Below are positions 26,021 through 35,249 of a DNA stretch of 64,000 bases, one piece after another. The notes under the pieces are model-generated. The model ran no database searches and had not been told where the DNA came from. It saw nothing but the letters and a program-made list of their open reading frames with translations. Numbering within the stretch: the stretch's first letter is position 1; each line of letters starts with the position of its first letter. Made by a program: the position numbers and the translations under genes. Origin of the DNA: Larix sibirica (taxonomy: Eukaryota; Streptophyta; Pinopsida; Pinales; Pinaceae); assembly GCA_004151065.3 (NCBI GenBank), contig NWUY0304017966.1:1-64000 (forward strand). Reading direction: 5' to 3'.

Positions 26021-26430
26021 GTTGCAGAAGCAATTGACCTGTATAGTTCACTGCACATAACATGTTCGTTGTAGCACCTCTTCGTTCACTGCCTGCACTT
26101 CGCCGTTCACATAAACCATTAAATTAAGCCGTTCCATTCACCCACAGAAGCCGTTTACTCACTGCATGAAGCCAATAACTGCATATCCTAGCCCCGTGTT
26201 ATGTCTTCTGCTCTCTTGGGTCTGTATGTAATGGTGGACTTTTATCTCTTCCTTCTTCCGGTGATAACGTGGGGCACTACTATTCATCACAGCACAAATA
26301 GAAGCCATTAACAGAAGCTCCATCGGTTCACAAACTGACCAGAAGCTATATGTGTCACTGCCTGCATAGAAGCTCTAAATTAACTGCATGCACCCGCCAC
26401 GGTTAAAAGAGCACTCCCTTCCCGGCGGGG
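26020..26430 (+). repeat. Degenerate GTTCACTGCCTGCATAGAAGCC repeat
   Basis: gttcactgcac, gttcactgcctgcac, ccgttcac, cagaagccgttta, actgcatgaagcc, cactgcctgcatagaagc and similar words fill two tracts (26,030-26,190 and 26,285-26,390). The apparent unit is about 22-25 bp with heavy divergence. Confidence 0.6.
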
Positions 26431-26439
26431 TATGGATGG

Positions 26440-26700
26440 ATTCCTTATCTCTTTTATCTGGTGAACAGGGTACGGTGAACAGGGGGTATGATTGAACGGG
26501 TATCTAGTTATGGGGACTTATTCTCTCGTGGTCTGTCAGTAAGTCCTTCTCTGTGGTTAATTTATTCCTTCCCTATTGTCTGTGGTGTAACCCTGTTTCA
26601 ATCAATATGCTCGGAAACAAAAAGTCTCACCTTCTTTTGTTGGGAACTTGGCGTACTTACCTTGGTGGATGCGGACTGGGCGGACTTTCCTTTTATCTTC
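26440..26700 (-). repeat. GTTCACCCGAGAGAGTCACC family, copy 2
   Basis: The + strand shows ggtgaacagggtacggtgaacaggg, attgaacgggtat, gttatggggac and ttctctcgtgg, the complement of the 48.2-48.5 kb vocabulary and parallel to 2160-2365. ORFs of 72 and 77 codons across it are repeat by-products. Confidence 0.5.
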
Positions 26701-26814
26701 TGTTGATAATTTATTTGGGGGACTTCTCTTCTTCTCCAGTGCGCTGTGGGATATACATTTTATCACCAGGTGAAATTATATTTTGAGTTAAGCACGGATA
26801 GATAACTTAATCTT

Positions 26815-26985
26815 ATTCTGCTGCTGTTCTGCTTGGCCCGGTTGGTTCAAATGCGGATGGAACTGCTTATTGAAATGCTGGTTACACTGGTGCTGATTAG
26901 GTTGCTGGTTGTTCTGCTTTGCCTGCTCTTGGTTATGCTTGGAATAATGCTCCTTCAACTTATTATAGAGATGCTATTTGGCTAT
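26815..26985 (+). repeat. Triplet-phased GCT repeat family, copy 2
   Basis: One frame reads gct gct gtt ... ggt tca aat gcg gat gga act gct tat and continues as Ala/Gly/Asn/Thr/Asp codons with stops (TGA, TAG) inside. The phase of the gct words stays constant for about 160 bp even though no reading frame is open. Confidence 0.65.
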
Positions 26986-27069
26986 ACTTTTTTATCTTAC
27001 CCGGGTTAACTTATGCTTATTTAAGAATGATCCTAGTAGGATAGAGTAGGCACCTAAACTTGTTCGAAC

Positions 27070-27380
27070 ATAGCTTTGCGTTATTACATATAGAATCAAA
27101 ATGACTCCCATAGAAAAAGAACCCAAATAGGGATTTCTCAGTTTGACCACGGAACTTGTAGAATCAATAATTGAATGAATGAAAAGCGTAATTACATAGA
27201 TAAAGAATGGTTCTCACCTAATAAATATATCTAGTTAAGTGATCATTTCGAGATCAAAATCCACTAGCATAATGACATATATAATAAATAATTACTGGAA
27301 TACGACTCACATCGCTAGTGTTATTCCTGTTTTATTCCATACCGAATCTAGCATAATTACATATATAAATAATTCATAGA
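27070..27380 (+). promoter_or_regulatory. AT-rich array of GCRTAATTACATATATAATAA words upstream of rrn18 fragment
   Basis: gcgttattacatatag (27,079), gcgtaattacatagat (27,187), gcataatgacatatataata (27,268) and gcataattacatatataaat (27,352) recur at about 80-110 bp spacing. They lie just upstream of the rrn18 5' end. Plant mitochondrial promoters often contain a CRTA core in an AT-rich setting, so this may be a promoter region; that is inference. Similar words occur inside the long repeat family (46,953, 61,268, 62,897). Confidence 0.35.
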
Positions 27381-27415
27381 ATCTGGTAATTCTATGCTCA
27401 CTGAAATACCATAGC

Positions 27416-27521
27416 ATCATACTCAAAACAAGAGTTTGATCCTGGCTCAGAACGAACGCTAGCTATATGCTTAACACATGCAAGTCGAACGTGGCTTGCT
27501 TCCCCATGCATGTGGGAGCAT
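27416..27521 (+). pseudogene. rrn18: 5' fragment of mitochondrial 18S (SSU) rRNA
   Basis: The stretch from about 27,428 contains the universal SSU start (agagtttgatcctggctcag) followed by the plant mitochondrial version of helix 5-6 sequence (acgctagctatatgctta, acacatgcaagtcgaacg). The lead-in catactcaaaaca also matches the plant rrn18 5' end. A hairpin at about 27,497-27,519 (gcttcccc / tgtgggagc) fits variable region V1. After that the expected continuation (the conserved gtggcgaacgggtg block) is absent, and group II intron sequence begins by about 27,665. So only roughly 5% of the gene is present; it cannot make an SSU rRNA. The true rrn18 must be elsewhere. It is probably a recombination product; whether its promoter is still active is unknown. 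Confidence 0.85.
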
Positions 27522-27667
27522 TCGAGCTAAGCTAAGCAGGTACCATAGTTTGTTTTCACCACGACGCCTATCTATTAGTCAGCAGGCAGGTTGTAGTAAG
27601 CCTGGCTCTGTTTCTCACACTATGGTGGGTGGAGGGGGGTTACCCAAGGGTTAAGATCCGGGAGTGT
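27522..27667 (+). other. Junction between rrn18 fragment and cox2 intron 3' half
   Basis: This 146-nt stretch belongs to neither conserved rrn18 sequence nor a domain I can fold with confidence. It may hold the end of V1 and domain III/IV sequence of the cox2 intron. The exact breakpoint cannot be placed by eye. Confidence 0.4.
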
Positions 27668-27739
27668 GAGCAGTACGAACCGAGAGGCTCCCATACTGTT
27701 TGGAGGGCAGGGGGCAGAGATGCCAAACCTGACCCCTAT
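27668..27739 (+). ncRNA. 3' end (domains V and VI) of the cox2-691 group II intron
   Basis: Positions 27,668-27,701 fold as a 34-nt domain V: an 8-bp lower helix (gagcagta with tactgttt), a 2-nt bulge (ca at 27,692-27,693) and an upper helix closed by a GAGA tetraloop (27,682-27,685). One upper pair is A27679-C27688, which C-to-U editing would turn into A-U. Domain VI follows: gggggca pairs with tgacccc leaving A27732 unpaired, exactly 7 nt before the inferred 3' splice site after 27,739 (...ctat). The exon phase fits intron site 691 of cox2. Domains I-III are not in the window, so the intron is either split and trans-spliced or truncated. Present in Cycas and other seed plants as an intact cis intron, from general knowledge. 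Confidence 0.8.
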
Positions 27740-27852
27740 CTATCGCCGTAGACGCTGTTTCTTTGAAAGATTATGTTTCTCGGGTATCCAATAAATTCAT
27801 CCAAAGGCCCCCCCGAATAAGAAGGCCCCCACTTCTCTATTTCCTACCCTAA
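27740..27852 (+). CDS. cox2: Cytochrome c oxidase subunit 2, last exon (C-terminus only)
   Basis: COX2 carries the CuA electron-entry site of complex IV in the inner membrane; only its C-terminal tail is encoded here. The exon starts with the last two bases of a split codon (ct) and then reads IAVDAVSLKDYVSRVSNKFI, matching the family's PIVVEAVSLKDYxSWVSNxL ending. Two C-to-U edits are expected: GCC to GUC (Ala to Val) at 27,745-27,747 and CGG to UGG (Arg to Trp) at 27,781-27,783, both restoring the usual residues. The frame runs into a lineage-specific tail and stops at TAA 27,850-27,852, about 13-15 codons beyond the usual conifer or liverwort end. All other cox2 exons, including the CuA ligands, are absent from the window. 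Either a functional trans-spliced exon or a duplicated fragment; I cannot decide. Confidence 0.8.
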
Positions 27853-28236
27853 AAGCCTGAGCTAGATTGAGATAAAAAAGAGTATCCTGTACCTTATAGA
27901 AGGTAAGGTCCCCTTTCTTTATTCCCCTAAAAGAGCTAGAAGGTAAGGTAAGGTAAGGTAATTGATTGCTTGTCCGCACCGGGCAAGGTCCGGCAGGGCT
28001 TGCTTGACGTTAGGAAAGCAAGGAGAACCTGACCTGAGCGAAAGGGAGAACCTTCTTCACTTTCTTTAAGGAGTATGGGTGGAGAAATGCGGGTCGCTGC
28101 TGGGAGGTCCAACCCTAAGCTTATCTCTGCGACCATAATGAATAGAATATCTAATGGTGCGAAGCCGCTTGTCCCTCCGGGGGCAAGGATTTTCTCTTCC
28201 GTTCAGTTGCTAAAAGAGTCATGATGACGTTGACAA
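27853..28236 (+). other. cox2-atp4 spacer with GGTAA microsatellite and intron-like motif
   Basis: It holds agaaggtaaggt at 27,898 and again, expanded to four ggtaa units, at 27,940-27,960. The intron-5'-like motif (28,156-28,190) follows. No ORF of interest on the + strand; the overlapping - strand ORFs are shadows. Confidence 0.55.
28156..28190 (+). other. Possible group II intron 5' end (GTGCG) fragment, copy 2
   Basis: It begins ggtgcgaagccgcttgtccc and matches 14,473-14,507 at about 31 of 35 positions. It lies about 50 bp before atp4. No exon precedes it that I can recognise, so it is probably debris, but a start of a trans-spliced intron half cannot be excluded. Confidence 0.35.
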
Positions 28237-28827
28237 ACGATATTGAGTTCCACGAATACGAAGGAGGGAAATATGCCATTTGCTGCTATTCCATTCATTC
28301 GTGTCTTAAGTTCGAAGGGGATCTCAATATGTAATGAAGAAACGATAGTAGCTCGTCGTTCCATAGGCTTTCTCATATTTCTTCAGAGGAGTTTTGGTAA
28401 TACTTCCAAAGCGATTTTCGACGGGAGAATCGGAGCTATTCAGAGGGAATTGCAGCAATTCCCCAATCCTAACGAAGTGGTTTCTCTGGAATCCAATGAA
28501 CAACAGCAATTACTTAGGATCAGCTTGCGTTCAATTACGCCGGAAATTGTCGAATCATTACTGAATGAGACGGCACGCTGTGCGCCTAAGTGCGAAAGGA
28601 CAGTGCAAGCTGTTTCATGCCGAAACCTAAATGTGGAGTCAGCAACACCTCCAAATGCCATTTCTTCCCGTCGCATCCGTCTTCGGGACTCAATAGTAAC
28701 AGGTTTTCACTTCTCAGTGAGTGATCAATTTGTCCCCTGCACCACCGATACAAAAAAAGCTTTTCTCGTAGAACCGATCCAAGAAGGCTTGGTGGTATCA
28801 AGATGGTATCAAAAATGGTTTATCTAA
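28237..28827 (+). CDS. atp4: ATP synthase F0 subunit b (subunit 4), start codon created by editing
   Basis: ATP4 (also called orf25 or ymf39) is the peripheral-stalk b subunit of mitochondrial F0F1 ATP synthase. The protein shows the plant atp4 hallmarks in order: NMPFAAIPFI near the start, a hydrophobic segment (SIGFLIFLQRSFG), IQRELQQFPNPNEVV, the SNEQQQLLRISLRS block, RCAPKCERTVQAVSCRNLNV and NAISSRRIRLRDSIV. No genomic ATG fits the conserved N-terminus; aligning to the family puts the start at ACG 28,237-28,239, which C-to-U editing would make AUG. The later in-frame ATG at 28,273 would delete about 12 conserved residues. From ACG the protein is 196 residues, normal for plant atp4 (about 190-200). 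The C-terminal 40 residues diverge most. The frame is intact, so it is likely functional. In angiosperms atp4 usually follows nad4L; here it follows cox2 exon 3 instead. Confidence 0.93.
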   Translation, partial: TILSSTNTKEGNMPFAAIPFIRVLSSKGISICNEETIVARRSIGFLIFLQRSFGNTSKAIFDGRIGAIQRELQQFPNPNEVVSLESNEQQQLLRISLRSITPEIVESLLNETARCAPKCERTVQAVSCRNLNVESATPPNAISSRRIRLRDSIVTGFHFSVSDQFVPCTTDTKKAFLVEPIQEGLVVSRWYQKWFI

Positions 28828-28829
28828 AT

Positions 28830-29765
28830 GGAGGGTGAGGGGAAAGAGTTCCAAATTTTTATAAAAAAATCCTACCAAAAGATGGTCGATTGATTAAATC
28901 CCCGTCTTTTTTAACGAAGTCGCTTGCCTTACTTCGGGAGGCTGAGGGCCGTCATCGCCTTTAAGGAATACTTTTCCGCTCCTTTTGAGGCAAGTCGCCC
29001 TTTCCCTGGGAGGAACTCATTATACATCCCTTCATTTTGGGACAAGGTCAGGTTATAACTTACCTGAGTGAACTACGCTCAGGTCAGGGATAACGCTTCC
29101 TAATAATTGCCTCCCTGCGCCTCTATGCATGCGGCATGCGAGTCTTACTGGCACTATACTCCTTATTCACCCAGCCACTTCTATACAGAACTGGCCCTGG
29201 CTTGCTTTCTTCAAGCGAGCCGCCCCGAAACCTTAAGCATAGCGAAGGTTTGGTTTTCCCCTCCTTACGCTCTGCTCAGGTTAGGTCCTGGCCTTTTCTT
29301 TTAGGGGGGTTACATCTGCTCAGGGCTGCTTGGTCTTCGCGACTCCGTTCCTCTCCCTTTGGTCGAGTCACTTAACGTACCTCGCTCACCTTTGCCCTCA
29401 GCGGACAAGCGACTACGTACCTTACTTTTCCTTTCGTTCAAGTTCTCAGCGGAGTTAGGTCGAGGTACTGACAGCTTTCAGGGAATGCCGCTAATCAATG
29501 GATCCGGAAATCAATGGATTCGGATTGCCGCGAACTCATTAAAGCCCTTGTGATTGTGAGGCGGAATGGGAATGGTACTAACAGAATGCCAGTAGGAATT
29601 ATATCTGGAATGATATCTATTTCCTTATGTGTAAATTAGATATATATAAGGGCATGACCTGACGAGTTTACCGAAGGTATATAATAGTTCGTGATGCTAT
29701 AGCCCAAGCTAAGCTGCGAGTGCGACTATATATCTAGTTTTATTTAGAGTTCTAGTTGGAGTTGG
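28830..29765. other. Repeat-rich spacer after atp4
   Basis: Words such as ctgagtgaactacgctcaggtcagg (inverted ends ctgag...ctcag), gctcaggttagg, cttgctttcttcaagcgagcc, gtcgagtcactta and ctcagcgga recur in 28,910-29,470, suggesting decayed copies of a GC-richer element. ORFs of 60-79 codons here overlap in several frames and are not called. Nothing is recognisable at 29,480-29,765. Confidence 0.45.
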
Positions 29766-29769
29766 ACTA

Positions 29770-31020
29770 GGACAGCCCCTCCACACCGCCCACTTGACTG
29801 CCATAACTACTCTGAGACGCAACATCAATCAATCCAAGGCCTCCCTCATCCTTGGTGAATAGTGTATACATCCCATGGAACCAGAGGAAGACCTTGCTCT
29901 CCACCATACTTCCACCACAAGTACGCCCTCCAAATTTGTTCAAGCCAATGAAACTGGGCCCTACTGGGGTACCAACAAAAAAAATATATAAACTTCCCTA
30001 CAAAAGGGAGGTCCTTATGAGACCAAACATGTAACTAACTCTACAACCTCTAGAGACACTAATCCCACATGGCTACTGACAACAACCCAACCCCAAAAGG
30101 GATACCCAGATACCTTACTAGAACTCCAGGGTGAATATGAGACCAAGTGACAAGAATCCATTCAGGAGGAAAATACAACTCAGTAAGCAATTAGTCAATT
30201 TTATTAGCACTAACCATGGCCCCTGAAGCAACGCAAGAAGTGTCCAAACAAGTTTGACCTCCGTCAATCGACTCCTTATAAACCCTGAAAAAGAGAACGC
30301 AATCATCTGCAAAATGGTTATTAACCATCTCTGAGCCATCTGGAAGCAAAATACCCCTAATCTGGCCCACAATATGAGCTGCCTCCAACAAATAACCCAA
30401 GGCATCCGCAATAAAAACATATATTATCTCTATATATGAATACAGAGGGCACCCCTAACGAATGGATCGATGAGAAGACCAATCCGCCGGGGACAAAAAG
30501 TTGTCCACAAAAAAAGGTAAACACATTGGTGAAGGGAGTGTTCACCATTGCCACATAAAGGGATCTAAAACCCAAGCAAGATAGCATCTCTAAGATGAAG
30601 GACCAATCAACCCAATCTGCCTTATCAAAGTAAGTCTTCAATAGAAGACATTGTTTACCAATTTCCAAGGCCCACTCCATAACCTCCCAGGCAGAAACCA
30701 CAATATAAAATATTTACCTCTCCTGCACAAAGCCAGTCTACCCTGACCGCACCACATATTTAGCAATAGAATAAATCATCATAGCCAAAGCCTTAGCCAT
30801 GATGATTTTGTAAGCCACTGTGAGCAAGGTGATAGGCCGACAACCCCCAATGGGATCTCTCGCTGCATTCTTAGGAATGAGCTTAACTCACCCTTTTTAT
30901 TAAGGAACTCCAAAAGGCAATCGGAAGTGAATACTTTCCGAACCATGGATTTACCACAGGAGTCTATGAGCACCATATGTTCCATGATACTACCTTTATT
31001 GGGAATTTGAAAAAGGGAAG
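29770..31020 (-). mobile_element. Decayed plant LINE (non-LTR retrotransposon) reverse transcriptase
   Basis: On the - strand, pieces of one LINE reverse transcriptase follow in the right order but in shifting frames. About 30,780-30,900 reads VKLIPKNAARDPIGGCRPIT then LLTVAYKIIMAKALAMM. About 30,565-30,680 reads LLLKTYFDKADWVDWSFILE then MLSCLGF. The catalytic FADD is at 30,302-30,313. After a TAA, about 30,090-30,190 reads WSHIHPGVLVRYLGIPFGVG, and about 29,800-29,910 reads GLPLVPWDVYTLFTKDEGGL then GLIDVAS. Stops and frameshifts separate the pieces, so it is dead. This class of element is nuclear, so the copy most likely arrived by nucleus-to-mitochondrion transfer. Confidence 0.88.
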
Positions 31021-32500
31021 TCCATCACCTCCTAACCTTCACGCCCTGCCAAGGCATCAAAGGGGTTGGAAGTGCTAAAAATCTGCATCTGGGGTAGGAT
31101 ATAATTATTGAAACTTATCTTCCTTGGCTTTTTGGGGATATAAAATAACCACTTGTTGTTTGGGAGGCCATCCACGAGGGTGGACACAAGGTCCAACGGG
31201 CCCCACAACCAAGCAAAGCAGTAGATTTAGAGCTACTAGGTGAGTCTATTACTACCACGAATCTAGCAAGCTTCCTTCAAGCTAGGCTTATAGAGGGTTG
31301 CGAAGCTGCAAAACAAATTTGAGGCTAAGGGACAAGTTTAGTTTGTTGACTCCAAGTAGCCTAAAATTTGTTTGACAAGTTTAATAAACATCCATCATTT
31401 TCATTTTGTGGCGAGGCCTCGCGGGGATGAACTGATCTTCCAGGGCCAAGGGTGCAAAGGAGTCCGATTTAACCAACAGGGTACAGTTTTTTATTCCATG
31501 TTGGGAACTTTTACCCCTGAAGCAAGAGTTAGGGACATTGATGTATCGCACTAGTTGTCTGATTACCCTACCTCCCCCTCGAATGTACACAAATTATTTC
31601 AGACCTAATATCAGCCCTAAAAAAGGGCGAGGGTTAAAGAACCAAGCCAGTTCATGGCATATAAAGCTGCCGATTGGAGTTCAATTTCGTTTCCAAAAGG
31701 GACAAACCTAAGGGAGGCCCTAGGAATTCCAACCAGACTTAAAAATACAGTGTGGAGGCATCTTCGGCTCAAAACTCTTCATTCCATTCTGCAAAAACAA
31801 CCAAAGTCTTCCAACGCATCCAAGGGGCTAGAGATATAACTTAATGGCAATGCTTTTCATCCCCAAAGGATAGCTAAAAAAGACTCTTAATTGGGAATAT
31901 AAAGCTATAAGTGGTCATTTTAATCTATCCATGGGGTCCCAAGCCTCTTTGGCCCAAGGCTTTAATATATACTCTATTGGAATATGGCCCCAAAAAGACC
32001 CCGATAGTGCGTGCTTTTGAAAATTATAACATACTGAATCGTATTCACAATCTTTAATATAAAAAGGAGATTTCATTACCTCGTGTACCACCTTCAAGGT
32101 GAGGTTCTACAAGGCCTTCAGAGTCAAATGCAGCCTAACTCCTAGATAACTCTCTCCTTGCATACTTGTAAAAATGGATAATAAAAGCAACTGGGTGGCC
32201 ATAAAATAATCCCCCTGCACCCTTATGACAAGCACGAAAGGTTACAGCGTCAAGTTTGTGCGAGGTCTACCAAACCCAAAAGAAAATAATGTCACGGTGA
32301 TGACAACAATTTAAGATATGACTGTGTTGTAAGGGTCTTTTTCTTTTATTCAAAAGGCCATGTGTTGGGCCTAGCCAATTTATATGTGTCAACCAATGTT
32401 GGAAAAAGGGCAGCCTTATGGCATCGGCTTGTTGATGAACATAATAAAGAAGACAAAAGCAAAATAACATGAGGGTTAAGTAAAAGATAAACAACATAGA
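31020..32500 (-). mobile_element. Probable upstream continuation of the LINE (ORF1-like)
   Basis: The - strand continues with broken segments such as PLDLVSTLVDGLPNNKWLFY and SNPFDALAG near 31,060-31,200, and HALSGSFWGHIPIEYILKPW near 31,960-32,020. They have the texture of the gag-like first ORF of plant LINEs, but I see no endonuclease motif between them and the RT. A near-perfect inverted repeat (aaacaaatttgaggcta at 31,312 with tagcctaaaatttgttt at about 31,358) lies inside. Boundaries are uncertain. Confidence 0.35.
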
Positions 32501-32569
32501 AGACTATCCTTAGTTATAACAAAGATAGTAAGAGCATGTATCTCTTAAGATTTAGAATGTTTTTATATA

Positions 32570-32990
32570 AGCTCTTCTACTAAGCAAGATCCATTACTGA
32601 AAGTTAATTGTTGTGACGATAGCAAAACTTGTACTTACTGGTGGAAATGAAGAGGATAATAGAATCATTGCATTATTGATGAGAGGGGGTCGAAGTATTA
32701 TCTTTCTCACATTGTATTCTCATTTGGCTTTTACTTTTTACACAACCATTGATGTATTTAAAACAGCCATATATTATAAAAAGTCAGTGCTTCATGCTTT
32801 GTGCTAGTAACATGCTTCAGGGCCAATCTATCATCTTTGTTTCATCATGCTTTCAAGATTAATATTGTTGTTCCAGAAGCTCTTCTACAATGAAAGGTCC
32901 ATTACTGAAAGATCATCAATGATAGCAAAGTTTATACTAGCTAGTAGCAATGAAGGGGATGATAGTCATTTTAGTCATATTAATGTGGAA
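32570..32990 (+). repeat. Diverged direct repeat, about 110 bp, two copies
   Basis: agctcttctactaagcaaga ... tccattactgaaag ... gatagcaaaacttgtac ... gaagaggataatag at 32,571-32,665 matches agctcttctacaatgaaagg ... tccattactgaaag ... gatagcaaagtttatac ... gaaggggatgatag at 32,878-32,965. Spacing is about 307 bp. They may be remnants of LTRs or of the flanking nuclear insert. Confidence 0.65.
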
Positions 32991-34240
32991 TGACATCCTC
33001 AATAACTAATGCCATTTTTCTTTTGAGTAAGCTTCCAAACAATAAATTGACTCAAATGGGTAAAAAAGATAAAAAACGTTGAAGATATAGAGATGTGGGA
33101 AGACAATCATTTCAAAACAAGAAGATAAAAACAAGAAGAATGGAGACAAATAAGAACACTTATTATTTCGAGATAAGTATAAAAAGAAGCATGGATATTA
33201 TACAACTACTAATAAACCCTAAAACTAAAAAAAACAAAACATTTTCCCTCGACTAGTCGTTATTATTCCTAAATACTCCGCATAAATGTATAATGAGGGA
33301 ATGAAAATATTCAAACTATAAAAATGGATTCTTATTCTAGTTATAAATTAGATTAAGATTGGAACTATAAATATAACATAACCATGTGACTAGCATGACT
33401 TAACATTATGACACACTTTTTGTTCGGAAATGCAGCTTATACTAACTTATAACTGTCCTTCGGCATAGCTGCCATGCTATGAGGAGCATTTATCAGCTGT
33501 CAAAATAACCAAGGACTTGCAGCTGGCCTAATATGCATGCACTCGGGGATTTTGAACACATGTTTCCGCATTATTACAAGCTCGATCACCTCGCTGCTTG
33601 TTGCTAGACCACATAAACGTGGGCGACACAATAATTTTCACACTAATTTTACAACAGACCAGCAACAAAATGATTAAACTCTAATTTTCAATTGAAAAGG
33701 CACCTAATTTTAATATGAAATTAAATACATAAATATAAATAGAAACTAAAAAACTCGAAACCAAAGGAGTTTACCCAAGTGCTTACCTGGAGGTCTCAAC
33801 CATCGGCACTTCAAGAAAACTACCCACACATTTATTATAATCCTTGTATTCCTAAAATACTAAAAATATGCCTAAACTCCTCCGCCTCGCTCTAATAGAT
33901 GAAAGGAGGGTCAAAATGATTTTGGATCTAGTCCATTTTCTATATATTACTTATTTTTGCTTTATTTTGCATGTGTTTTAGATTAGGATACAATATATAA
34001 CACACCTCCCACTTGTTTGCTTTATTCTTATTCAAATGAAATATGGGAGTTATTTCTTTTTCTGCCCTAGATGATGAGAAAATGTGTCTATGAAGCTAGT
34101 TAGCCACGGGCACTTTAAACACTACCCCAAAGATGCCAAATGACCTACAACTTGGATGAAAATCCTGTTTTACCCAAACCAATTAGAATATAGTTTCATG
34201 CTCATCATACTTTTTTTTTATTTGTAAAACACCCAAATGA
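32990..34240. other. AT-rich stretch, no gene seen
   Basis: Strongly AT-rich with almost no ORF of 60 codons. Composition resembles plant nuclear intergenic DNA more than the neighbouring repeats do, so it may belong to the same transferred segment as the LINE. That is an inference from texture only. Confidence 0.4.
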
Positions 34241-34620
34241 CTAGTCACCTATTGGAATTCCCCAATCACTCCAATTTTGGGTTAGTTTATAGCCTAAACC
34301 CCCGGTAACCATTTAACCTTGTCCAATCACCATCGTACATACCTCCCAGTTGCCTCTGCACATAGTTATAGTAACCCTTTCACCAATTGCCATCCCTTAT
34401 TAAACTAGTCATCCTTTGATTGTATTCTCTCATTTTATAAAATTATATAGACCCGAATTGCCACCACTAGTGAGCCCAATCACCATTTCAATTTTGATAT
34501 TTCCCAATTATGTCCCAATCACTGTTTTACCTCCATAAGTTATTGTTCCATTATTTTCCAAATGAGTGACTGGTAGAGGTTAATTGGTGGGTTGTCCCAG
34601 TTGCCCCTATACCTCTACGA
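34240..34620 (+). repeat. Degenerate CCAATCACC/CCAGTTGCC repeat
   Basis: ccccaatcact, gtccaatcacc, cccagttgcc, caccaattgcc, cccaatcacc, tcccaattatg, cccaatcactg and cccagttgccc occur within 380 bp at irregular 15-80 bp spacing. Confidence 0.6.
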
Positions 34621-34645
34621 GCCATTGATTAATATAAAGAAAGTA

Positions 34646-35050
34646 TTAAAGGCCCCTGGTCCTTAAGAGGGATAAAGTAAGGGCCCGGGTTGAAATCATC
34701 CTGAAGGTAATACCTGGTGGGAGGTTCAACCTAGAAATATAAAGGAGGGGAATACGGAAATTGTGGTATGAAGGGTTATTTTTCATCTTAAATAAAAAAA
34801 AGGGGATAACGCAATGATACAATATAGGATTACTAGGGTAGCTATCTTGGAACATTGGAACACGAAACACAGAACTCAAGTTGTGAGCGGTAAACATGAT
34901 AAGTAAATGGATGGTAGGGTAGCCTCGCACAGGTTTGGTTTCAAGATAGAAGAGGAACTTGAAGTTACTCGACTGAAAGGAAAGGAAGAGCAATAGATAG
35001 CTCCCTTCGGTCGTACCAATACCTGTATATGCTTTTGCTACCTTTCTACT
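34646..35050. other. No recognised gene; 115-codon - strand ORF
   Basis: The - strand frame 34,646-34,993 is Phe/Ser/Pro-rich with no motif, no signal peptide pattern and no neighbour to explain it. I regard it as probably non-coding. Confidence 0.35.
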
Positions 35051-35057
35051 GGCTTAG

Positions 35058-35249
35058 ATGCTGCTAGTTATAGCTTTAATGCTACTGGTGCTGTTGGTTC
35101 TACTGCAACTTATGCCTTTGCTTTCACCTCCGACGGATGGGTATCAATCTCCAACAAGCTATGATGACTCTCAAAATAGAAAGTCTAAGTTAATATTTGA
35201 TAGATTCACCGATGCTGGACGAGATAATGTTAGTGAATCTGTTGGATAA
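35058..35249 (+). repeat. Triplet-phased GCT repeat family, copy 3
   Basis: From about 35,055 one frame reads DAASYSFNATGAVGSTATYA and remains in phase until two TGA stops near 35,160. The 63-codon ORF over it lies in a different frame (Leu-rich) and is a by-product. Confidence 0.65.

Noticed and set aside
34646-34993. 115-codon - strand ORF, a candidate membrane protein because of its Phe/Leu content.
   Set aside because: No real hydrophobic span pattern and composition follows the AT-rich local sequence.
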